A stretch of 64,000 nucleotides of DNA from Planctomycetota bacterium. Its GTDB lineage: Bacteria; Planctomycetota; B15-G4; JADJEK01. Under the pieces are notes generated by a model. That model was given only the letters and a program-made list of their open reading frames with translations, did not search any database and was not told the DNA's origin. This document shows, in pieces, positions 13,073 through 21,758 of the stretch (positions are counted from its first letter, which is position 1; each line of letters begins with the position of its first letter). Where the stretch lies: the NCBI GenBank assembly GCA_016709145.1, contig JADJEK010000008.1, positions 1 to 64,000 of the forward strand. Reading direction: 5' to 3'. The position numbers were made by a program, and so were the translations under genes.

Positions 13073-14359
13073 ATGCTTTCGTCCGTCGTATTCCTCGGGT
13101 CCATCGCGCTGGCCGCGTCGTGTTTCGTCGGACCTTTCGCCAGCGCGCGCGGCGACGAGCCCGCACCCAGCGCCGAGAGCATCCTCGATCGCATGGACGA
13201 GGCTTGCGGCGACGTGTCGCGCCGCGCGAACCTGAAGTCGTTGCGCATGACGGGCGGCCTGCAAGCCCCGGGCGCCGGCGCCAAGATCACCTTCACCGAG
13301 GTCCACGTCGGCACCGATCGCGTGCTCCACACCACGGCGATGGGCGAGTTCGGCTCGTTCACGATGGGTTCGACTCCGACGCTGTCGTGGTCGACCGATC
13401 CGGCCCTCGGCATCACGATCCGCGAAGGCGACGAGCAGCTCGGCGTCGTGCGGTGGTTCGCGTTCAACCGCCGCGCCCCGTGGCGCACGCTGTACGCCGA
13501 GGCCGAGCTGGTCGGCGTCGAGGACGTCGACGGCGACGATTGTTGGAAGCTGCGCATGAACCCGAAGGCCGGCACCGATGCGACGTGGTACGTCGATCAA
13601 GCCACGCATCTGCCGCGCAAGATCGACGTCAAGGTTCCGAATCCGACCGGCGGCGACGTCGCGATGTCGTGGCTGTTCGAGGACTGGAAGGACGTCGACG
13701 GCATCCCGTTCCCCTACGTGAAGAAGATGGCCGTGATGGGCGTCGAGATGGTCTACCGCTACACCTCGATCGAGCTCGACGTCGACGTCGCGCCGGCCGA
13801 GATCGACCCGCCCGCCGACGTGCAGGCCGCGATCGACGATCCGAAGCTGCGCAGCAGGATCGCGCCCGAGAAGGGCGGCGACGTCACGATCGAGAGCGTC
13901 GAGCCCCAAGTCGTCGTCAGCGTGCGCGCGACCGTCAAGGCCGACGAGATCAGCAGACAGCTCGCCCGCATGTTGCCGGAAGTCGGCGGCGCAGTCGCGC
14001 AGAGCGGCGCCGAGATGACCGGCCCGCCGTTCACGCGATACCACGGCGGACTGGACACCCCCGAGCTCGACATCGAGGCCGGCATCCCGGTGAAGCGCCG
14101 CGTCGAGACCAAGGGCCGTGCGGTGCTGTCGGAGTTGCCGGGCGGCAAGGTCGCAACGACGTGGCACATCGGGCCGTACGGCGAATTGCCGAAGACGTAC
14201 GCGTTGCTGCAAGCCTGGATGAAAGAGCACGCGGTCGAGTCCGCGGGCGGTCCGTGGGAGATCTACTGGACCGATCCCGGCCTCGAACCCGATCCGCTGA
14301 AGTGGCGCACGCAGATCCTGTGGCCGATCAAGGACGCGCCGGCGAAGCGCGATTCCTGA
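13073..14359 (+). CDS. Exported protein with LolA-like and GyrI-like effector-binding domains
   Basis: Protein of 428 residues, ATG preceded by GGAG. A signal peptide (about 1-26, ending ASARG) shows export. Residues about 35-235 resemble outer-membrane lipoprotein sorting / LolA-like beta-sheet proteins (ATWYVDQATHLPRKIDV, FEDWKDVDGIPFPY). Residues about 275-425 look like a GyrI-like small-molecule-binding domain: VSVRATVKADEISRQL, ending GPWEIYWTDPGLEPDPLKWR and ILWPIKD. GyrI-like domains are normally cytoplasmic, fused to AraC or MerR regulators or free, so an exported one is unusual. The gene is divergent from the sigma factor with a 123-base shared upstream region. Function unknown; it may bind a small hydrophobic ligand in the periplasm. 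Confidence 0.75.
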   Translation: MLSSVVFLGSIALAASCFVGPFASARGDEPAPSAESILDRMDEACGDVSRRANLKSLRMTGGLQAPGAGAKITFTEVHVGTDRVLHTTAMGEFGSFTMGSTPTLSWSTDPALGITIREGDEQLGVVRWFAFNRRAPWRTLYAEAELVGVEDVDGDDCWKLRMNPKAGTDATWYVDQATHLPRKIDVKVPNPTGGDVAMSWLFEDWKDVDGIPFPYVKKMAVMGVEMVYRYTSIELDVDVAPAEIDPPADVQAAIDDPKLRSRIAPEKGGDVTIESVEPQVVVSVRATVKADEISRQLARMLPEVGGAVAQSGAEMTGPPFTRYHGGLDTPELDIEAGIPVKRRVETKGRAVLSELPGGKVATTWHIGPYGELPKTYALLQAWMKEHAVESAGGPWEIYWTDPGLEPDPLKWRTQILWPIKDAPAKRDS

Positions 14360-14371
14360 TCGAAGACCCTC

Positions 14372-15775
14372 TCACGCGAACAGGTCGGTGACGACTTCGC
14401 CTTCGACGTCGGTGAGGCGGAAGTCGCGCCCCGCGAAGCGATACGTCAAGCGCTCGTGATCGAGTCCGAGCAACGCGAGCATCGTCGCGTGCAAGTCATG
14501 CACATGGACCTTGTCGCGCTCGGCGTAGAAGCCGTAGTCGTCGGTGGCGCCGAAGCTGAACCCGGGCTTGGTGCCACCGCCGGCCATCCAGATCGTGAAG
14601 CCGTGCGGGTTGTGATCGCGGCCGTTCTCGCCTTGCGCCGTGGGTGTGCGGCCGAACTCGCCGGCCCACAACACCAGCGTGTCGTCGAGCAACCCACGCA
14701 CCTTCAAGTCGTGCAGCAGTCCTGCGATCGGCAGGTCGACTTCGCGCGCGTTCTTCGCGTGCAGCTCTTTCAGTTGGTCGTGCTGGTCCCACTTGTACGA
14801 GTGCGTGCACTGGATGAAACGCACGCCCGATTCCGCGAGGCGTCGCGCCAGCAAGCACTGGCGGCCGAAGTTCTCGGTGATCGGATCGTCCATGCCGTAG
14901 AGCGACTTCGTCGCCGCGCTCTCACCGTCGACGTCGAGGACTTGCGGTGCTTCGGTCTGCATGCGGAACGCGAGTTCGTACGACTCGATGCGCGCCTCGA
15001 GCATCGGATCGTGGTCGCGACAGGCGGCGTGCTCGGTGTTCAGATCACGCAGCAGGTCGAGCTGCGCGCGCTGGAACTCGGGAGCGACGGAGCCGCGCTC
15101 GAGATGGCGGATCGTCGCCGACTTCGACGGCACGCTGGCGTTGCCGATCGGCGTGCCTTGGTAGATGCCGGGGAGGAACGCGCTCGACCAGTTGTTGACG
15201 CCGCCGTGGCCGAGCGTCGGACAGATCGTGATGAACCCGGGCAGGTTGTCGTTCTCGCTGCCGAGGCCGTAGAGCACCCACGATCCCATGCTCGGACGCA
15301 CGAACGTCGCGGAGCCCGTGTGCAGCGCGAGCAGCGCCCCGCCGTGCGCTTCGTTCGTGCCATGCATCGACTTCACGAAGCACAGGTCGTCGACGTGGCG
15401 CGCGACGTTCGGGAACAGCTCGGACACCCACGCGCCGCTCTGGCCGTGCTGCTTGAAGGCCCACGGCGACTTCAGCAGGTTGCCGGTCTGCGCGAATTGG
15501 ATCCGCGGCTTGGCGAACGGCAGCGGTTTGCCGTGGTCGCGGTCGAGCAGCGGCTTGTGGTCGAACGTGTCGACCTGGCTCGGCCCGCCGTGCATGAACA
15601 AGAAGATCACGCGCTTCGCACGCGGCGCGAAGTGCGCGGGACGTGCCGCGGTCGGGGAGCGGTCGAACGCCTGCGCGAGCGCCGCGAACGACAACCAGCC
15701 GAAGCCGGCGCCGAGCGCCTTCAGCGCATCGCGCCGCGTCGATCCGAGGTCGCCACGCCCGCGTTCAGTCGACAT
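14372..15775 (-). CDS. DUF1501 protein, Tat-exported
   Basis: Protein of 467 residues belonging to DUF1501 (sulfatase/alkaline phosphatase-like fold), abundant in Planctomycetota. The N-terminus has a twin-arginine signal (STRRDALKALGAGFGWLSFA). Family landmarks include FLFMHGGPSQVDTFDHKP, ELFPNVARHVDDLCFVKSM, AHGGALLALHTG, GEFGRTPTAQGENGRDHNP and a C-terminal HDLHATMLALLGLDH. The ATG at 15775 lies inside the 3' end of the upstream PSD1 gene (11-base overlap), the usual arrangement for this pair. The biochemical role is not established; such pairs are proposed to act on polysaccharides or in periplasmic electron transfer. Confidence in the family is high, in function low. Confidence 0.93.
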   Translation of the reverse strand: MSTERGRGDLGSTRRDALKALGAGFGWLSFAALAQAFDRSPTAARPAHFAPRAKRVIFLFMHGGPSQVDTFDHKPLLDRDHGKPLPFAKPRIQFAQTGNLLKSPWAFKQHGQSGAWVSELFPNVARHVDDLCFVKSMHGTNEAHGGALLALHTGSATFVRPSMGSWVLYGLGSENDNLPGFITICPTLGHGGVNNWSSAFLPGIYQGTPIGNASVPSKSATIRHLERGSVAPEFQRAQLDLLRDLNTEHAACRDHDPMLEARIESYELAFRMQTEAPQVLDVDGESAATKSLYGMDDPITENFGRQCLLARRLAESGVRFIQCTHSYKWDQHDQLKELHAKNAREVDLPIAGLLHDLKVRGLLDDTLVLWAGEFGRTPTAQGENGRDHNPHGFTIWMAGGGTKPGFSFGATDDYGFYAERDKVHVHDLHATMLALLGLDHERLTYRFAGRDFRLTDVEGEVVTDLFA

Positions 15776-18707
15776 GCATGAACTCGTTGGTCTCGAACAG
15801 GACGTGCGCGAGCCCGACCCACGCTGATTCCGCATCCCCCGCCGTGGACGACGCGCGTGCGCGTTCGAGGAACGCTTGCGCGCGCTGGAGTTCATCGACG
15901 CGCGGCGCACGGAACAACACGGCGCGCCAGATCCGTTCGATGCGCGCGGCGTCGGAGTCGTTCGTCGGCGCGGTCGCGGAAGCCGCGGCGACCGCGCGAG
16001 CCGCATCGCGCACGAGCGGCGAGTTCATCATCCACAGCGATTGATGCGCGCCGACCGTGGCCGGCCGACACTCGAGATGGACGCCGGCATCGGCGTAGTC
16101 GAACGTCGAGAACAGGTCGTACATCGCGTTGCGGATGATCGGCAGATAGAGCGAGCGACGCGGCACGTCGTAGCGCGCGGCATCGGCCGATTGATCGTTC
16201 GTGACGTAGTCGCCGTCCGCGCCGGTCAGCAGGGTTCCACCCGCGGTCGGATCGAGTTGGCCCGAGATGCGCAGCAATCCGTCGCGCACTTGCTCGGCGT
16301 CGAGGCGCCGGCGGAATTGACGCGCGATCCGCAGATTGTCGGGATCGGCCTGTGCGAGCGCGGCGCCGGCGACGCTGCTCATGCGATACGTCGACGACGT
16401 CAGTAACAGGCGCAGCATCGCCTTCACGTCGTAGCCCGAGTCGACGAAGCGGCGCGCCAGCCAATCGAGCAGTTCAGGGTGCGTCGGCGGCTCGGTGCGC
16501 AGACCGAAGTTCGACGGTTGCCGCACGATGCCGGCGCCGAACTGCCATGCCCACAGTCGATTGACGGCGACCCGACTCGTCAGCGGATGTTCGGGATGCA
16601 GCATCCAGCGCGCGAGTTCGAGGCGTCCGCTGCTCGTCGGCGGGATGACCGGCGACGGAACCAGATGATCGAACACGCGGAACGCGCCGCGCGGAACGAG
16701 CTCGGGCTCGAGTTCGAGATGACTGCCGCGCTTGTGCACCGCGACGTCGCCGATGGTCTCGGCATCGCGAACCGCGAGCGCACGCGAGAACGGCGCGGGC
16801 TTCGTGCGTTCGAGTTCATCGCGCTCCGTGCGGATCGTCGCGATCTCCGCGGCGACGGACGGCTCGATCGCCGCGTCGACCGCCGCGGCATCGACCGCGA
16901 ACAGTCGATCGACGACGCGTCGCAGCGCATCGAGTTCCGGATCGCCGAGGTCCTTCGCGTTCGCGTCGGCGCGCAAGCGCGCGTCCCACGCGCGATCGAC
17001 GACCATCGACTGCGCCTGCATGCGCGACGCGAACTCTTCGCGCGACGACGGCATGGGCATGTCGAGCAACGCGTCGAACGGACCACGGGGCCGCGCGTTC
17101 CGCTCGGTCGTCGCCGTGTCGTACGCGGCGCGGCATGCTTCGCTCGTGCGCGCATCCGCGAACGCGAACCACGTCCGCCACGGCGACGTCGACAACCGGC
17201 GTTCGAGCGCGAGCTGCGCGGCAGCAGCGCGCACGAGCGCGGCCGGCAGATCGCCCGACACGGGCTCGTCGCGCATCAGCACGAGCGCGTCGACGTGCGG
17301 GAAATGGCTGTCGCGCTCGATGCGCAACCCGTGCGTTCCGGCGCTCCACGTCACCGTGCCGATGCGCGCGACGACTTGGTGCTCCGGCATGAAGCCGCCG
17401 GTCACGGCGTCGAGCGCCGACGCGGCGACGACCGCGCCATCGGCGCCATCGGCGAGGACGCGGATCGGGCGACTCTCCTCTTGTGCGTAGCGTGCGTACA
17501 GATGCCACGTCGCGGGCTCGGTGGTCGTGACGTCGTACTCGGCGAACTGCGTTCCGCCGACGTGACTGTGGATCACACCGACTTCCGCCGAGCCCCAATG
17601 CTCGTGGTCGACGTGCAGGTTGCCGCGCGCGTAGGTCTCGGCTTCGAGCATCAGCGCGCCGGACGCCGCATCGGTGGCCGCGACGAGCACGCGCGCGAAC
17701 TCACGCCGGAAGCGCGCTCGGACTTCACCGCGAGCCGCGGACTCGCGGTTCGCGAGCTCCTGCGCCACGGCATTCGAGCGCTCGACGTGACGATCCCGCG
17801 CCGCGAGTTCGGCCGCGGGAGCGAGCTCACGCTGGTTCCAACGCGACACGAACTCGAGGTTCGCCATCGTCGCGGTGTTCTTGAAGATGCCCGCGAGCGC
17901 GTAGTAGTCGCGCGCCGGCAGCGGATCGAACTTGTGGTCGTGGCAGCGCGCGCAGCCCGCGGTGAGCCCGAGGAACGTGCGCGCCGTGACGTCGAGCTGT
18001 TCGTCGACGACGTCCATGACGAGCTTCGGCTTGTCCTGCTCGGCGAGCATTTTCGGCCCGAGCACGAGGAATCCCGTCGCCGTCAGTTGGTCCTCGACCT
18101 CGGCGCGATCGGCGGACTCGGGCAACAAGTCGCCGGCGAGTTGCTTGGTCAGGAACCGGTCGAACGGCTCGTTGGCATTGAACGACCGCACGACCCAATC
18201 GCGATACCGCCAGGCGTTGCCGAGCGCGAGGTTCTCGTCGAGACCGTTCGAATCGGCGTAGCGCGCGAGATCGAGCCAATGGCGCGCCATGCGTTCGCCG
18301 TAATGCGGTGAAGCCAGCAGTCGATCGACTTGCCTCTCCCACGCGCCGGGCTCGGCATCGGCAAGGAACGCGTCGACCTCGTCCTGCGTCGGCGGCAGTC
18401 CCGTGAGTCCGTAGCTCGCACGCCGCAGCAACGTCGTGCGATCGGCCTCGGGCGCGGGAGCGAGCCCATCCACCTCGAGGCGCGCGAGCACGAAGCGATC
18501 GACGTCGTTCGTGATCCACGCCGTGTCCGCGACGGTCGGAGGCGTCGGGCGCGTGACGGCTCGGAACGCCCAGTGCTCACGCCACCGCGTGAAGTCCGAC
18601 GCGTCGAACTTGCTCGGCAGTTCCGCGACGACGGGATCCGCACCGCGCGCGGCGGCGAAGCCGAGCGCGATCCAAGCGAGAACGGCGATCCGGGTGCGGA
18701 GGGACAT
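15765..18707 (-). CDS. DUF1549/DUF1553 (PSCyt2-PSD1) exported protein with cytochrome c motif
   Basis: Protein of about 980 residues. The ATG at 18707 begins a signal peptide (MSLRTRIAVLAWIALGFAAA). DUF1549/PSCyt2 follows (HWLDLARYADSNG, LAGDLLPES, FLVLGPK) with one CxxCH haem-binding motif in GCARCHDHKFDPLPARDYYA. The middle (about 290-620) contains a carbohydrate-binding-like beta region. DUF1553/PSD1 is at the C-terminus (RLELARWMLHPEHPLTSRVAVNRLW, FGLRTEPPTHPELLDWLA, LLLTSSTYRMSS, NEFMHVD). The N-terminal PSCyt1 cytochrome of longer relatives is absent. It is cotranslated with the DUF1501 gene. Enzymatic function is unknown for the family; a c-type haem protein in the periplasm is supported by the motif and signal. 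Confidence 0.92.
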   Translation of the reverse strand: MSLRTRIAVLAWIALGFAAARGADPVVAELPSKFDASDFTRWREHWAFRAVTRPTPPTVADTAWITNDVDRFVLARLEVDGLAPAPEADRTTLLRRASYGLTGLPPTQDEVDAFLADAEPGAWERQVDRLLASPHYGERMARHWLDLARYADSNGLDENLALGNAWRYRDWVVRSFNANEPFDRFLTKQLAGDLLPESADRAEVEDQLTATGFLVLGPKMLAEQDKPKLVMDVVDEQLDVTARTFLGLTAGCARCHDHKFDPLPARDYYALAGIFKNTATMANLEFVSRWNQRELAPAAELAARDRHVERSNAVAQELANRESAARGEVRARFRREFARVLVAATDAASGALMLEAETYARGNLHVDHEHWGSAEVGVIHSHVGGTQFAEYDVTTTEPATWHLYARYAQEESRPIRVLADGADGAVVAASALDAVTGGFMPEHQVVARIGTVTWSAGTHGLRIERDSHFPHVDALVLMRDEPVSGDLPAALVRAAAAQLALERRLSTSPWRTWFAFADARTSEACRAAYDTATTERNARPRGPFDALLDMPMPSSREEFASRMQAQSMVVDRAWDARLRADANAKDLGDPELDALRRVVDRLFAVDAAAVDAAIEPSVAAEIATIRTERDELERTKPAPFSRALAVRDAETIGDVAVHKRGSHLELEPELVPRGAFRVFDHLVPSPVIPPTSSGRLELARWMLHPEHPLTSRVAVNRLWAWQFGAGIVRQPSNFGLRTEPPTHPELLDWLARRFVDSGYDVKAMLRLLLTSSTYRMSSVAGAALAQADPDNLRIARQFRRRLDAEQVRDGLLRISGQLDPTAGGTLLTGADGDYVTNDQSADAARYDVPRRSLYLPIIRNAMYDLFSTFDYADAGVHLECRPATVGAHQSLWMMNSPLVRDAARAVAAASATAPTNDSDAARIERIWRAVLFRAPRVDELQRAQAFLERARASSTAGDAESAWVGLAHVLFETNEFMHVD

Positions 18708-18860
18708 GCGGCGCCGCATTGTGCGCGGCGTCCCGCGCAAGAACAACGCTCAGCAACCCGATGCGTGCGAGTTCGAGGGAGCACTCGCCGCGCCGCCCGG
18801 GCCGGAGATCTCGCGATCGAGCTCCCCCGCCCTACGTCGAACGGAACGATCCGCGCTCGA

Positions 18861-20207
18861 TCAGGTCTCGTAGTCGTCGCGGTATTCGCGCTGCACGAGA
18901 CCTTCCCACAGCGCGGGGTCGAGCCCACGCGCCTCGCCGCCGTCCGCGTCCCACAGGATCGGCATGCCGGTGCGCTGCGCGAGCACGCCGACCAGCACCG
19001 CTTCCGTGAACGGGCCCGCGATGTCGAAGTTCGAGTACGCGGCCGGGCCGCCCTTGCAGGCGTCGATCCACTCGTTCATGTGACCGTTCGAGCGCGGCAC
19101 GCTGAACGTCGTCTTCGACGAACCGAGTTCCGCGGGCTCCCAGGTCTGCTTCTCGCCGTAGGCGTCGACCGACAACATCGCGCCGTTCGCGCCACGGATG
19201 AACAGACCGTTGGTCGGCATCTCCGGCGCGAGGCTGGTCGGGATCGCCTCGCGCGGAGGCTTCATCACGCCGTCGTACCAGGTGATCGTGACGTCGCCGC
19301 GCTTGCCACCACCCCGGTTCGGGAAGTGGATCAAGATGCGCGAGCCGGCTGGATACGTGTCGGTGAAGCGCTTCGTCGTCTCGCCAGCCGCCCAATCGGG
19401 CAGGCCGAGATCGAGGCCGCGCCACGCCAGATTGAGGATGTGGCAGGCCATGTCGCCGAATGCGCCGGTGCCGAAGTCGTACCAACCGCGCCAATTGAAC
19501 GGCAGGTACGCGGCATGGAACGGGCGCTTGTTCGCGACGCCGAGCCAAGAGTCCCAATCGAGCTCGGCCGGCACGGCCTCCGGGTCCTTCGGCGTTTCGA
19601 TCGCCTGCGCCCAGATCGGCCGGTCGGTCCACGCGATCACCTGTTGGATCTCGCCGAGCACGCCGCTGCGCAACAACTCCACGCCGCGGCGGAAGCCGTC
19701 CTGCGCGGAACCTTGATTGCCCATCTGGGTGGCGACGCCGGTCTTCTGCGCCAGCTCCGCCAACTCACGCGCTTCGCCGATCGACCAGGTCAGCGGTTTC
19801 TCGACGTAGACGTGCATGCCGCGCAGCATCGCTGCCTTCGCGATCGGCGCGTGCATGTGGTCGGGCGTGCCGATCACGACCGCGTCGATCGACGCGTCGA
19901 GCTCGGCGAGCATCACGCGCCAATCGCGATAGCGCTTGGCGTTCGGGAACTCCTCGAACGCCTTCTTCGCCGAACGATCGTCGACGTCGCAGAGCGCGAC
20001 GATGTTCTCGCCCTTCGCGTCGTGGACCAGCGAGTAGCCACGCCCGCCGACGCCGACCACGGCGATGTTCAACTTCGAGCCCTTCGGCTTGAAGCGCGCG
20101 GCCGGGGCCGACCATTGCATCGTGTTCGCGCACGACGTCAGCGCGAGCGATGCCGCCGTGCCGGCCGAGAGCCCGAGGAAATGACGGCGCGAGAAGTCGG
20201 AGGACAT
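18861..20207 (-). CDS. Gfo/Idh/MocA family oxidoreductase, Tat-exported
   Basis: Protein of 448 residues. The ATG at 20207 gives a twin-arginine signal (SRRHFLGLSAGTAASLALTSC). The Rossmann fold follows with LNIAVVGVGGRGYSLV and the conserved AMLRGMHVYVEKPLTWSIGE (family EKP motif). Family-typical blocks GNQGSAQDGFRRGVELL, WDSWLGVANKRPFH and FNWRGWYDFGTGAFGDMACH come next. It should bind NAD(P) and oxidise or reduce a sugar or cyclitol in the periplasm. It lies 153 bases upstream of the PSCyt2/PSD1 gene on the same strand, fitting sugar metabolism at the cell surface; the substrate is not predictable. Confidence 0.92.
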   Translation of the reverse strand: MSSDFSRRHFLGLSAGTAASLALTSCANTMQWSAPAARFKPKGSKLNIAVVGVGGRGYSLVHDAKGENIVALCDVDDRSAKKAFEEFPNAKRYRDWRVMLAELDASIDAVVIGTPDHMHAPIAKAAMLRGMHVYVEKPLTWSIGEARELAELAQKTGVATQMGNQGSAQDGFRRGVELLRSGVLGEIQQVIAWTDRPIWAQAIETPKDPEAVPAELDWDSWLGVANKRPFHAAYLPFNWRGWYDFGTGAFGDMACHILNLAWRGLDLGLPDWAAGETTKRFTDTYPAGSRILIHFPNRGGGKRGDVTITWYDGVMKPPREAIPTSLAPEMPTNGLFIRGANGAMLSVDAYGEKQTWEPAELGSSKTTFSVPRSNGHMNEWIDACKGGPAAYSNFDIAGPFTEAVLVGVLAQRTGMPILWDADGGEARGLDPALWEGLVQREYRDDYET

Positions 20208-20341
20208 GTGTTGCTCCAGCGGTGGGCGGCGCGGTGAACCGCGGCGAATCGTCGAAGGGGGCGGGAGCATAGCAGCCTGCCCATGCCGATCTCGCGACGC
20301 GAACGTATGCTCCCGGCCCCGTCCCCCGCCTGGAGCGCCTC

Positions 20342-21586
20342 GTGTCGCAAGAACTCGCCCCCGCGTCCGCGGATCCCACGCTCGGACCGATCACGGTTTC
20401 GGAGCGCGTGAACGGTTGGGATCTCGCGCGCGGAATCGCCGTGCTCGGCATCCTGCTCGCGAACATGCCGTGGATGGGACTCGCGGGCATGCTGTCGAAG
20501 CACGGCGAGTACGTCGGCGATCGGCCGTACGACGATCTGGCGTTCATGCTCGTACTGTTCGTCGCCGACACGAAGTTCGTCACGCAGTTCTCGCTGTTGT
20601 TCGGCGCCGGGCTCGCGCAGATGCGCGAACGCGTGATCGCTCGCGGTTCCGCGTTCACCGCGATCGGTGCGCGACGCATGGCGGCGCTCGCCGTCGCCGG
20701 CGCGCTGCACGCCGTGTTCCTGTGGTTCGGCGACATCCTGCTGCTGTACGCCACGATCGGATTCGTGTTGCTCGCGCTGCTGCCGCGATCTTCGAAGGCG
20801 CTGCTCGGACTCGGAGCATCGTTGCTCGTGCTCGGTGCCGTGAGTTGGTTGCCACTCGTGCTCGTCGACGCCGACGCGGAGCCGCCGACGTTCGTCGACG
20901 CCGCGGGCGTCACGCACACGGGCGACGAAGCGCTGGCTGCGCAGCGCGCGCACTTCGCCGAGGTCTTCGCGTCGGGCGACTTCTGGCGCATGACGAAGGT
21001 CCGCGCCGAGGTCGTCGTCGACGAGTTCGGCAACCTCGTGTTCTTGATGGGCCCGCGCACGCTGGCTCTGTTCCTGCTCGGCGCATGGCTCGTGCGCATC
21101 GGTTGGTTGACGCGACCGCGCGAACATCGCGGAGCCTTGCGGCGTTGGTTCGTGTTCGGCGTGCCGTTCGGCCTCGCGTGCACGGCCGCGATGATCGTGC
21201 TCGACGAACCGGAATCGAGCTGGCTGCGCGCCACGCAGATCTTGCTGTTCTACGTCGGCGGGTTGGTCCAGGGCTTCGGCTACCTCGCTGGCGCGCTGCT
21301 GTGGTCGACGACCGAGCGCGCGGTCGCGCTGCGCTCGCGACTCGAAGCCGTCGGTCGCATGGCGTTCACGAACTACATCGCGCACAGCGTGCTGACGGCG
21401 ATCGTCTTCAATTACGGCGGGCTCTACGACCGCCACGGCCGCGGGTTCGGACTCGGCCTCACGCTGGTGATCTTCTCGATCCAACTGGCGTGGAGTCCGT
21501 GGTGGCTCGGCCGATTCCGCTTCGGCCCGCTCGAGTGGCTGTGGCGCCAAGCGACGTACGCGGAGCGCATCCCGCTGCGCCGGTGA
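20342..21586 (+). CDS. DUF418 multi-pass membrane protein
   Basis: Protein of 414 residues, starting at a GTG with GGAG upstream. The N-terminus RVNGWDLARGIAVLGILLAN is the DUF418 signature, followed by several hydrophobic segments (FVTQFSLLFGAGLAQM, GALHAVFLWFGDILLLY, FVLLALLP) and the C-terminal GRMAFTNYIAHSVLTAIVF and FGPLEWLWRQATY blocks. DUF418 proteins are inner-membrane proteins of unknown function, related in topology to acyltransferase-3 proteins. It is divergent from the Gfo/Idh/MocA gene with a 134-base spacer that probably contains both promoters. Confidence 0.9.
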   Translation: MSQELAPASADPTLGPITVSERVNGWDLARGIAVLGILLANMPWMGLAGMLSKHGEYVGDRPYDDLAFMLVLFVADTKFVTQFSLLFGAGLAQMRERVIARGSAFTAIGARRMAALAVAGALHAVFLWFGDILLLYATIGFVLLALLPRSSKALLGLGASLLVLGAVSWLPLVLVDADAEPPTFVDAAGVTHTGDEALAAQRAHFAEVFASGDFWRMTKVRAEVVVDEFGNLVFLMGPRTLALFLLGAWLVRIGWLTRPREHRGALRRWFVFGVPFGLACTAAMIVLDEPESSWLRATQILLFYVGGLVQGFGYLAGALLWSTTERAVALRSRLEAVGRMAFTNYIAHSVLTAIVFNYGGLYDRHGRGFGLGLTLVIFSIQLAWSPWWLGRFRFGPLEWLWRQATYAERIPLRR

Positions 21587-21758
21587 TCGAGCGAACGAGC
21601 GCGGCCGACGAACGTCACGTGGACCTCAAGCCCCGGGCTCAGTTCCCGCGCAGAGAGCGGGTGTCGGGCTCGTTCGACCTCGTGCGACCACGGCCAGTCG
21701 CCGATGAGGTGCGGACTCGAGCGCGATCCAGCTCGACCCACCCATCGGGGACTTCCGC

